Source: Coemansia sp. RSA 487
Lineage: Eukaryota; Kickxellomycota; Kickxellomycetes; Kickxellales; Kickxellaceae
Reading direction: 5' to 3'
DNA length: 49,653 nt
NCBI GenBank assembly: GCA_027577595.1
Contig: JANBRJ010000113.1
Coordinates: 1 to 49,653 of the forward strand
The notes under the pieces: generated by a model
What the model saw: the letters and a program-made list of their open reading frames with translations, nothing else
What the model was told of the DNA's origin: nothing
The model's database searches: none
Program-made: the position numbers and the translations under genes
Shown here: piece after piece, positions 40,286 through 48,285 of the stretch
Position numbering within the stretch: position 1 is the first letter of the stretch
Layout of the letters: each line of letters opens with the position of its first letter

Positions 40286-42514
40286 ATGACACGCAACGAC
40301 GAGGTGTGTGTTGTCAAGGTTCCTTTGCAGGCTGTCAGCTGGCGCCGCAAATACCGACCGCCCCTTCGAAAGTTTGTCAAAACAACAAACCACAACACTC
40401 GCCATTCTTATAACTTTTCTCGCTGGATATTTATATACGAGCTTCGTGAGGACATTGATTTCAAGCTTGGCCGCTATGTCTGTGTTCCCTTTTTCAGGGA
40501 GGTCATCTTGAAAGTCAATGGTGGAAAAACTGTAGCTGTTGGCAGTGCGCGGAAAAAGACAAAGAAACCTAAAGCAGAAGCAGAAGATGACCAGCCAGAT
40601 ACTACTGAGTTTCGAGCCCTCATAGCAAAACACTGGGATACATATGCACAGGCGTCGCATATCAAGCAACAAAAGCAGCCATACACGGCTCAAGTCGCTG
40701 CATACAAAGCCCAAAAGATACATACTGCGTTCGTTGTCTCTGTTAAAAACAGTCTCGGAAATCGCCTACGTGGAGCTGTCAACATGCTCTGTAGATCTAA
40801 AGCTGAAGCACTTGCCAAGCGGATCGAACTCAAGGCTGCTGGCGCATCAGCTGATACTATCCGAGATACCCTAAGAGCTGAGGTGTGGGGCCCAACAGAC
40901 AAGGCCAAAAAATGTGTTGAGCATGGCAAGATTGTTGAAGCTGAGCTAGATGCACACATTTACGAACGGATCAAGGAACTTCAATCAGTACTCTACATCT
41001 ACGAAAATGATGCGCCTAGCGAAAAGGGTCTCTACTATGACATCAAGTGTGACCCTGTCAAGCACGTCAAAACCTTCTTTCTTCTGGCTCGGTTCTTCCA
41101 GCAAAACAAGTCCCGCAGTTTCCAGTGCATGCCACTTCGCACACAGTGGATCCCATGCCATGTCCACATTGATAAGACTATCCTTTGTCAATGGTTCCTT
41201 GGTGGCACCAAGAAGGGACAGAAGCTTACAAATGACCTTTGGGGTGAGGTTTTTGACATAAACTGCTGGGCAGTCAAGAGCAAGCAGGGTGGCAAGGTTT
41301 TTGAAGGCTCAGTTCAGACAGATGGTGTGTCAATCTCTATTCTCAAGAAGTGCAAGGCCAAGAAGAAAACCAGCAACAGCACAGACCAGACCAGCGGCAT
41401 CAAGACATCTGACACTGCCAATACTGCCAGTACTGCTAAGACCAAGACACCAAAGACCAAGAAGGGCAAGAGCAAAGATGAATTCGAGTTTGAGTACATT
41501 GAGTCAATCGACCAAGACAGGCTATGTGTAATGGAAGGCAGCTGTGTGCTGATTGACCCAGGCAGGAGGGATCTCCTGTTCTGCATGCATGAGTACAGCT
41601 CCATTGGGAACCCATGGCTATTCCGGTTTACGCGCAATCACAAGGCCAAGCTGACTCGCTCTACCAAGTTCCGCAAGATCCTCGAAGCTGCCAAGAAGAT
41701 GTACCCTGACAATGCCATCATCAAGGCAGAGCAGCGTCTGGCTGAGGTTTCATGCATCACTGTTAATCCTGATCGGTTCAAGAGGTTCATTGAGGTCCAG
41801 GCTGAGGTGTGGCCCCTTCTGAGCAAGTTCTATTCCTGCACGCAGACAAACAGCACAACGAATAAGAAACCGCTTCATCGGCAGCTGCGTCTGGCAGCCT
41901 ATCTTAACAGCCAAAGGGCAGATCATACCCTTGCCAACCTTATCCGTGAACAGTTTGGCCCTGATCCTGTTCTGGTTCTTGGAAACTGGTCTGCTGCCAT
42001 GTGCAAGTACCATGAGCCCATCCGGGGTGTAGGCATGCGTAGGATGTTGCGAAAGCATGGGTTCGAAGTGTACCTGTTGGAAGAATTCCATACCTCGACT
42101 TTCTGCCCTGGTTGTTGCGAAGACAGGCTTGTGCATCCTGAAGAGCTGGTTCCAAACCCAAGGCCCTATCCGAAAGAGAATAGGCGTGAGTATGTTATTT
42201 GCCATGGACTCCTAATGTGTCAAAACAAAAAATGTGTGGAGCATGTGGCAGATAGCATGAAGCCTGCTAACCATCTTGGGAAAGAGCCTGTTGCTCGGTT
42301 TTGGAACAGAGATCTTGCTGCTGTATTGAATTTCAGGCATATCCTCCATAGTCTGCGCCAAACACATGAGAGGCCTGAGCGTTTTAGGCGTGGTACCGCT
42401 CTTCCACCAGCAACGAACACCAAGAAACCCGCGAGAGGCACCAAGAGGTCTGCCGGTGGCTCTGCACAGCCCAGAAAGAAGTCCCGTTCAGCGACATCGC
42501 AGCAGCAGCCTTAA
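40286..42514 (+). CDS. Fanzor, TnpB-like RNA-guided nuclease (copy 1)
   Basis: I start at the Met of MTRNDEVCVV (742 residues); an open 29-residue extension upstream looks like translated leader. The C-terminal half is a split RuvC nuclease: RuvC-I IDPGRRDLL (D424), the RuvC-II strand VLVLGNWSAAM where N567 stands near the canonical Glu position, LLEEFHTSTFCPGC with E599/E600 just before the zinc ribbon (C607, C610 with C645, C650), and RuvC-III FWNRDLAAVLNF (D676). This order is that of TnpB and its eukaryotic descendants, the Fanzors, and Glu relocation next to the zinc ribbon is known for Fanzors. A Lys/Arg-rich tail holds a bipartite nuclear signal (KRSAGGSAQPRKKSR, 720-734). The frame is uninterrupted and intronless, so it looks intact. 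A low-complexity Lys/Thr/Ser insert (about 355-395) precedes RuvC-I. Family members cut DNA under guidance of a 3'-encoded RNA. Confidence 0.9.
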   Translation: MTRNDEVCVVKVPLQAVSWRRKYRPPLRKFVKTTNHNTRHSYNFSRWIFIYELREDIDFKLGRYVCVPFFREVILKVNGGKTVAVGSARKKTKKPKAEAEDDQPDTTEFRALIAKHWDTYAQASHIKQQKQPYTAQVAAYKAQKIHTAFVVSVKNSLGNRLRGAVNMLCRSKAEALAKRIELKAAGASADTIRDTLRAEVWGPTDKAKKCVEHGKIVEAELDAHIYERIKELQSVLYIYENDAPSEKGLYYDIKCDPVKHVKTFFLLARFFQQNKSRSFQCMPLRTQWIPCHVHIDKTILCQWFLGGTKKGQKLTNDLWGEVFDINCWAVKSKQGGKVFEGSVQTDGVSISILKKCKAKKKTSNSTDQTSGIKTSDTANTASTAKTKTPKTKKGKSKDEFEFEYIESIDQDRLCVMEGSCVLIDPGRRDLLFCMHEYSSIGNPWLFRFTRNHKAKLTRSTKFRKILEAAKKMYPDNAIIKAEQRLAEVSCITVNPDRFKRFIEVQAEVWPLLSKFYSCTQTNSTTNKKPLHRQLRLAAYLNSQRADHTLANLIREQFGPDPVLVLGNWSAAMCKYHEPIRGVGMRRMLRKHGFEVYLLEEFHTSTFCPGCCEDRLVHPEELVPNPRPYPKENRREYVICHGLLMCQNKKCVEHVADSMKPANHLGKEPVARFWNRDLAAVLNFRHILHSLRQTHERPERFRRGTALPPATNTKKPARGTKRSAGGSAQPRKKSRSATSQQQP

Positions 42515-42576
42515 CATCAACCATATTTTTCCCTGGGTGCTATAGCACTCCAACTGCCCAGAGCCGTTCTGGGCAG
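42515..42576 (+). ncRNA. Candidate Fanzor guide-RNA scaffold / right-end structure
   Basis: After the Fanzor stop come 26 bases, then TATAGC (42541-42546) at the heart of the palindrome GTGCTATAGCAC (42537-42548), then 7 bases later a perfect 9-base hairpin CTGCCCAGA-GCCGT-TCTGGGCAG (42554-42576). The second Fanzor in the window has TATAGC at exactly the same 26-base spacing and its own hairpin after it. In TnpB and Fanzor systems the guide RNA scaffold comes from the region overlapping or following the 3' end of the gene. Calling this the scaffold is inference; the structures and spacing are seen directly. Confidence 0.45.
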
Positions 42577-42875
42577 AAATTAATGCCAGATACAAGGCTT
42601 CGGTTGCCATATGTTAGTACTAATCGGAAGTCCTTGGCAGGTAAATTTTTCATGTTTTGCGATGTGTGTATGTGTTTTTTTGCCTGTATTTGCCTTTGCG
42701 TTGCTTGTTTGACCTTTTTACTAACCGCTTGTGTTTTCTCTTTTTTCTTTGGGCCTCCTATCGTTTTTCGTGGTCTTTGGGCTTTATCCAATAACGCTTA
42801 AAAAGACTTGGTAGATATTCGAACAAAATTTTTTCTTTTTTTTATCCAATTAGTTTTTTTTGCTGTACTGGAAAA
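42577..42875. other. Spacer between Fanzor and PAK-like gene
   Basis: About 300 bases, T-rich toward the right. The Fanzor element's right boundary should lie here or at the hairpin. No gene seen. Confidence 0.4.
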
Positions 42876-44984
42876 CTACATCTCATCGAGGTCGGATTCC
42901 TCGTCATCGCATTCAAGGGACTCAACCTGGTGAACAAAGTCGAGCATCAGCTGCGCGCACTGAGCCGAATCTGGAGACATCACAGACTCGTGCTTGCGCA
43001 GACGGGAGGCGGGTGGACGATCTGCAGGGGCGATGGATGTGCACAGCAGCATCAGCTCGACCAGCTTGGGGTCGCAGGCATCGGGGTTGCTGAGCTCTGG
43101 CATCCCGTTGGCGCTGGCCAGCTCCAGCACCTTGATATCCGGGTACTCGATGTACGGCGGCTGGCCCTCGAGCATCTCGTAAATAAGCGCACCGGCCGCC
43201 CACACGTCGGTTGTCGATGAGTACCCAGAGCCCTTGGCCAACTCGGGCGCCATCCAGTAGATTGCGCCGAGCGACGTTTTCTGCACAGACGTCTGGTCCA
43301 AATCCAAGTACACTGCACTGCTAAAGTCCGCCAGCTTGACCTGGCCCTTTTCGTCGATCAGCACGTTGTCGCTGCGCACGTCGCAGTGGATAATGTGCCG
43401 CTCGTGCAGATACGCCAGCGCAGTCAGCACCTCGTGCATGGCGTACGAGATGGCCACGTCGGGCATGCGGATTTCTGGGTACCCGACCAGCAGATCGGTG
43501 ATCGACCCGCGACTCATGAACTCGTACACGATCCACACCGAGTCGTCGATCGAAAAGTACTCGTAGAACCGCACAATGTGCTGCGACCGGATGCGACGCA
43601 AGATCTTCAGCTCCGTGCGCAGCTTGCGGTACCGCGCCTTGGCCGCCTTGGGCACGATCTTGATTGCTGCGTACTCGCCCTTCGGGTGCTTGCTGGTTGC
43701 CGTTCTGCGCATTGCAATGTAGACGTTGCCATACTCGCCCTCGGCGTACTCCTCGAGCTCGCCGTAGTTCTCCCGCCGCTTCTTCGACGATTTGCCCGAT
43801 GACCCCCCTGCTGCAGCATCACCATGTCTGCTGGTGGGCTTGTCCAAATCGCGCTCGCTGCCCAGCATGCGGAACGAGTTTGTCTGGCTCTCAGGCGTGC
43901 TCGTCAGCGAGAGAAGCGTATCGTTGTTGGCTGCTGCCTTCTTGGCCGCCTTGTTTGCCAGCGCCATCATCTCGGCCTTGCTGGGCATCAGGTTGTTCTC
44001 GGGCATGTCCTCGGGCTTCATTGAATGCAGCGTAACAGGTGTCTTGGAAAACCGCTTGGCTGTCATTGCAAACCCAATGGTCGACACGACGCGCGACTTG
44101 CGCTTGATCCACTTGCGCTCGTTCTCCCCTCCACCCTGCGCTGCTGTCTTGGTGCTGGCTCTATTGCTGCGGATATTCATGCGGCTGGGCTTGTCGTCCT
44201 GGGCTTCACCAGCGTCCTGAGCAGCATTTGCAGCAGCCCTTGCGTTAGCCCGTGAAGCGGCGTCCTCATCCTCGTTGTTCCATCCGTTGGCGGAGCCGTG
44301 GTCCGAGCCACCATGGCTCACAATGCGCGCAGACGCCGACTGCGGCGTATCGGGCATATTGAGCTCAGTGCCTGCGGTACCCAACGGCGTGGTGTCTCCT
44401 TCCTGGTCGCTAGTAATGGGAACTGACGTCCGCTTTGACACCATCGAGGGCATCATCACCTCTGCTGAGGCATGTGACAGGCGCACGCCACGGCTGCCAA
44501 CGAGCACTCCGGACGAATGGCCCGACGCGGTCCGCTGCTTCCGGAACATCGCTTGCATGTTCCCCTCGGATGGGCTGGCAACAGACACAATGTGCGGCAA
44601 CCAGCCCGGCGAATCGGGGTAGCTGCCGCCTGGCCCGCCCCTTGCGAGGCTGGCGCGCGCCATGTGCGCAGTGAGCTTCATGTCCTCGACATCGGCGCTG
44701 TGCGGGCGGTTGGACGTCATTTGCTCGTAGATGGGCGTCGATGGGCTGCTTCCAGGGTCGTCGTGCGTGTCCGACGACCGGTGCTCGGACATTGGCGAGC
44801 GTGCCGGGCTGATATATGGTTTCCATGTGTCGGGCACCTGATGCATTATGTCGTCCAGGTCCTCGACGCTGATATGCACATCGTGTTGGACGTTGAAGGG
44901 CGAGCTTATCTGCCGTACTTTGGAGATACCAGCCTTGGCTAGTAGTCCGTGCAGCAGTGGAACGCCGGCCGTGTTGACCATCAT
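42876..44984 (-). CDS. PAK-like kinase with N-terminal CRIB and altered catalytic motifs
   Basis: A 702-residue frame. A CRIB/p21-binding motif lies near the N terminus (about 26-55, ISSPFNVQHDVHISVEDL...PDTWKPY), then a disordered Ser/Pro/Ala region, then a kinase domain (about 408-680). The late C lobe reads GQPPYIEYPDIKVLELAS and NGMPELSNP, which is PAK/STE20 wording. The ATP lysine is present (AAIKIV). Three motifs differ from active PAKs: the glycine loop is AEGEYGNVY, lacking the first Gly; the catalytic loop is HCDVRSDN (about 532) instead of HRDLKxxN, so the HRD Arg is Cys and the Lys is Arg; and DFG is DFS (about 552). The Asp residues remain. It could be a weak kinase or a Cdc42/Rac-regulated pseudokinase. 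It has its own CT-rich upstream region. Confidence 0.8.
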   Translation of the reverse strand: MMVNTAGVPLLHGLLAKAGISKVRQISSPFNVQHDVHISVEDLDDIMHQVPDTWKPYISPARSPMSEHRSSDTHDDPGSSPSTPIYEQMTSNRPHSADVEDMKLTAHMARASLARGGPGGSYPDSPGWLPHIVSVASPSEGNMQAMFRKQRTASGHSSGVLVGSRGVRLSHASAEVMMPSMVSKRTSVPITSDQEGDTTPLGTAGTELNMPDTPQSASARIVSHGGSDHGSANGWNNEDEDAASRANARAAANAAQDAGEAQDDKPSRMNIRSNRASTKTAAQGGGENERKWIKRKSRVVSTIGFAMTAKRFSKTPVTLHSMKPEDMPENNLMPSKAEMMALANKAAKKAAANNDTLLSLTSTPESQTNSFRMLGSERDLDKPTSRHGDAAAGGSSGKSSKKRRENYGELEEYAEGEYGNVYIAMRRTATSKHPKGEYAAIKIVPKAAKARYRKLRTELKILRRIRSQHIVRFYEYFSIDDSVWIVYEFMSRGSITDLLVGYPEIRMPDVAISYAMHEVLTALAYLHERHIIHCDVRSDNVLIDEKGQVKLADFSSAVYLDLDQTSVQKTSLGAIYWMAPELAKGSGYSSTTDVWAAGALIYEMLEGQPPYIEYPDIKVLELASANGMPELSNPDACDPKLVELMLLCTSIAPADRPPASRLRKHESVMSPDSAQCAQLMLDFVHQVESLECDDEESDLDEM

Positions 44985-46406
44985 ATACGTGAGATTAGAT
45001 AATGCAAGGTGTAGGTGTATATGTATTAGTACAGTGCAAGTAATGGTGATGAGTTGATGCTAACAGGGATATGTGTATGGATGATGGGGGAGGCAGGGCT
45101 CATAAAGTAAATAGGGGGACTTAAAATAACGAGGGAAAAAAACTGCGTATAAGGGGTGAGTAAGGATATGGAGGAGGAGGCCACACAAGTGGATATTTAA
45201 GCAGACGCAAAGAGGAAGCGGTTTACAGATAAAAAAAAAAGTTAGAGAAGACAGACCAAGGCTAGAAACAGAAAAGAAGGAGAAAAGGAAGCAAGCAGGC
45301 GGAGATTGAGCAAGAGAAGAAAAGGCAAGCAGACAAACAGGCTTTGAGTCGTTAGCCATTTCTTTATTCATGCATCATGTTACAGAAATACAGGTGCAGA
45401 GCCTTCCCCCAAGCCGTCTTGCGTTCTGCTTGTGTTGCACGCCTCTCCTCCGAAGAGGGGGCTGTGCTGTGGCCCTTCCCTTTGGCGGCTCCGCCGCTCG
45501 CTGGCGAACACGGGCCCAGCTGGAGGAAAACTTTCAGTATTGTTTGCACAAGTGCAAAGAGATGGAGAGGAACCAAAGGATTGCTCTTTTGGGGGGAAGA
45601 AAAATGGCTACACTCTTTTCACACCAAGTGCCGGATCTGCATTGCGCCAGGGGTCCTCAGTCCTCACTCAGTGTACTCCTCGCAAAATGCAGGAAAGATG
45701 GATGATGAGCAAAGGAAAGGGTCCTCCCCTCGCTTTCATTTTTTCGCTTTGTGTTAAGAAACGTCTTCGCAATAAGTGGACACTCCATATATCCACTTAT
45801 TGAGCTAAAATAAAACGTTTGTGAGCACAAAGAACCCGTTGTACTAGGAAAGCAGATATTGCATGGTCATATGAGACGTTCTGAATTTTCTGCTCTTGCG
45901 TAATATCGGATACGCCAGAGCTCCTTTGCGTAATATCGATCGCTTTGTTCAATATTGCGCAAAATAATCAAAGAGCAGCCCCTTTCAAAGGAGCCTGCTC
46001 CAGTGTATCCGATATAAACGCAAAACGAGCCCAGTTAGTCTTGCAGCTTTCGACAATAGCTGTCAATAAGCGCCCGATGCCGAGAGAGAGAAAAAAAAAC
46101 CCAGCCGCAATGACAATGGGAAAAGAAAAAAGGTCACATATACCGCGCAATATTACAAAGGCCATTGTTGTTTCTGAGGATTGCTCCATGGATGATGCAT
46201 CTTGGGATAATAGGCGATAATAGGTGCTATTTGCCTGGCTTTTCTTGGCACATGAGCGCGCGGACATGTCTTCTCAGCAGAGCAGCCCTCATACTACCCA
46301 ATACGCATACAAGCACGTATCCACGCCACTCCAATGCCTTCAAATAAGGAACATAATATCGGCCAGGCATTGGACAGATGCAACCGCCCCAGGTGTAGAA
46401 AGAAGG
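44985..46406. other. 1.4-kb region between the CRIB genes
   Basis: Between the two minus-strand signalling genes. The part near 45060-45340 is purine-rich on the plus strand, hence pyrimidine-rich on the coding strand, as in the ERF4 promoter, and probably is the promoter of the PAK-like gene. The middle holds a palindromic cluster (45892-46030). The right part may hold a last exon of the three-CRIB gene, since that gene ends at a canonical donor (46507), but I cannot place an acceptor with confidence. Confidence 0.4.
45892..46030. repeat. Nested palindrome cluster
   Basis: The outer arms are 45892-45927 (GCTCTTGCGTAATATCGGAT...) and 45987-46030, whose reverse complement starts GCTCGTTTTGCG and shares TATCGGATAC followed by a CTCCTTT stretch. 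Inside, TTGCGTAATAT (45926-45936) faces AATATTGCGCAA (45951-45962), pairing 10 of 11. The motif GCGCAATATT appears again near 46145. The unit is about 140 bases, without coding content. It resembles a miniature inverted-repeat element, but I see no second full copy in the window and no clear target-site duplication. Confidence 0.55.
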
Positions 46407-48170
46407 TCATATATGCGAAAGCACAGACACGCGCGCTAGGGCATATTTGTGACAATCCAGAAAAATGTTTCCACTTTTGGCAATGCATTTTTTGACAATA
46501 AACTTACCTTTACCATTGGAGCCTGACGCGTTGACAGAAAGAATCTGCGCGTTGGCCACTGCGTCCTCGGCCGCTTCATCCAGGGCCAATTCGTTTGTTG
46601 GCCTGCGCACTCCACCGACGTTCAGCGTGTTGCTGAGGTTTGCCGCCATTGCAGTTTCCGGGTTTTGCGACGTGTGCTGTAGCGCCATGAGTCGCGGGCG
46701 AGCCTGCTGCGGGCTCAGTTGTTCGTGTAAGCTATTGTCAACACTGCTTGCCCGGCGATGACCGGCGCTCTCCGCGGGAATATTGACATCGTCGTCTGAT
46801 AAAGGGCCCAGATCTTCGTCCGAGAGCCGCGGCGCGACTGCCGATACGCCGGTTGCTAGCGAGTGCGTCTCTACCAGCTCCTTGGTTTCCATGTGTGCTT
46901 TGTACTCGCGCGGCGAAACGTGCTCGACATGCTCAAATGTCAGCGGCCTGCTTAGCGGAAGCCCCCTGAACATGATCTTCTCGGGCTTGGCGTCCAGTCC
47001 GCGGGTATTGGACCGCGTCTTACTGGCTCCTGTTGGCGACTGTGCAATCATCGTTAGGATCTCCTGCTGCTGTTGTCTGTGGTTGAGCAGGTGGAACTGC
47101 TGCGTGCTGTGTTCTTCTGGAGACAGATGCTCGACGTGCTGGAAGTTGGATGGCCCGCTGATTGGCTTGCCCCGGATGCTCGGCGTGCTTGACACATTCT
47201 GCTTGCTCGCACCGATGGAACCACCGACGATTCCGATTCCAGGAAGGCTGAGTTTTGATGCCTTTGTGATTAGCGCCGCTGGCTTGAGGTTTCTAAAGTT
47301 CAGGCGTCTCTCGGTTTGCGGCTGCGGAGACTCCGCGTGTAGCTGGTAAACAGGCTGCTGCTGCTCTTGCTGTTGCTGTGGTTGCTGTGGTTGTTGTGGC
47401 TGTTGTGGCTGTTGTGGCAGAGACTGTGGCGGCTGATGTTGGTTATGCGAGCCACCATTGCTGTTGCTACCATCGCTGCCCAGACTCCTGCTGCTGCTGT
47501 TGCTGAGCTTTGGTCTCCCGGACGCCTGCCTCGATGGAGGATCCATGTTGTTGATCAGAGCCATCTTGGGTGCAACCTGCGTTGGCGACAGGTGCTCGAC
47601 ATGTTGGAACGACATCGGGTGGCCAACAGGCATTCCACGGACCGTAGGCACCGAGGACGCGCCCTCGCCATCCTCTGCGGCTTTGGACTGCGACATAAGG
47701 GACTCCAGCTGGTGCTGCTGCCGCTTGGAATTGACGGACACAGACAGTCGGAAGTCCTTGATCTTCTTGCCATTGAACTTGTTGGCCAGCGCCGCTCGCA
47801 GTCCGCTCCCCTTGTTGCTGTGGATTGTGTCGTTTCCTTCGCTGGTCTTTACAGACATCGATGCCGCATGCCGAAGTTCCATAGGCTGCCCGTTGCTTGC
47901 CGACGGAATGTCGTAAGGGTACTCGCTCTCCTTTGCCTGATCCCCGCTGTGTAACAGCGACGGGATTCCTCCTGCTGTTTTGGAGCTGGCCGTTGAACTT
48001 GAGCTGAGCTTGGGCACGGCCACATTGTCCACGCTAACCGTGGCTGAGTGCATCATTGCCTGGATTTGCACAGGCCGCGAACCGACTCCCTCGAGCCTCG
48101 CTGCAGATCCTGTGTCTGTGCTACCACGCCCGTACGAGCCGAGCATTTCACCGTATGCAGTGCTACTCAT
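46407..48170 (-). CDS. Disordered protein with three CRIB-like repeats
   Basis: A frame of up to 587 residues, mostly Ser, Gln, Pro and Asn. Three repeats stand out: GMPVGHPMSFQHVEHLSP (179-196), GKPISGPSNFQHVEHLSP (334-351) and GLPLSRPLTFEHVEHVSP (403-420). Each fits the CRIB core I-S-x-P-x2-F-x-H-x2-H-V, the Cdc42/Rac-binding motif. Each is preceded by Arg. A Gln/Pro run (about 250-272) lies between the first two. At codon 555 there is a perfect splice donor (G|GTAAGT, intron from 46507), so the true C terminus may be in another exon and the last ~32 residues here may be intron read-through. No catalytic domain is visible. Its neighbour is the CRIB-bearing PAK-like gene on the same strand, which suggests a shared Cdc42/Rac pathway. 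Confidence 0.75.
   Translation of the reverse strand: MSSTAYGEMLGSYGRGSTDTGSAARLEGVGSRPVQIQAMMHSATVSVDNVAVPKLSSSSTASSKTAGGIPSLLHSGDQAKESEYPYDIPSASNGQPMELRHAASMSVKTSEGNDTIHSNKGSGLRAALANKFNGKKIKDFRLSVSVNSKRQQHQLESLMSQSKAAEDGEGASSVPTVRGMPVGHPMSFQHVEHLSPTQVAPKMALINNMDPPSRQASGRPKLSNSSSRSLGSDGSNSNGGSHNQHQPPQSLPQQPQQPQQPQQPQQQQEQQQPVYQLHAESPQPQTERRLNFRNLKPAALITKASKLSLPGIGIVGGSIGASKQNVSSTPSIRGKPISGPSNFQHVEHLSPEEHSTQQFHLLNHRQQQQEILTMIAQSPTGASKTRSNTRGLDAKPEKIMFRGLPLSRPLTFEHVEHVSPREYKAHMETKELVETHSLATGVSAVAPRLSDEDLGPLSDDDVNIPAESAGHRRASSVDNSLHEQLSPQQARPRLMALQHTSQNPETAMAANLSNTLNVGGVRRPTNELALDEAAEDAVANAQILSVNASGSNGKGKFIVKKCIAKSGNIFLDCHKYALARVSVLSHI
47354..47429 (-). repeat. In-frame CAA/CCA-type Gln/Pro tract
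   Basis: An imperfect trinucleotide array inside the three-CRIB gene encoding Gln-Gln-Pro units followed by Gln runs. Likely to vary in length between strains. Confidence 0.7.
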
Positions 48171-48244
48171 ACTTTAAAAAGACTTTGAGAACAAGTAGGG
48201 AATACAGACACGCAGGACTACCTAGCTTTTGTAAACAAACAAGC

Positions 48245-48285
<41 letters not shown>

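Noticed and set aside
45370-45803. Overlapping plus-strand frames of 110-126 residues
   Set aside because: Three frames are open at once in a GC-richer patch, with no family content; likely chance.
45968-46267. Minus-strand frame of 99 residues with hydrophobic segments, possible last exon of the three-CRIB gene
   Set aside because: It runs into the palindrome cluster, and the acceptor (CTGAG) is only one of several equally weak choices.
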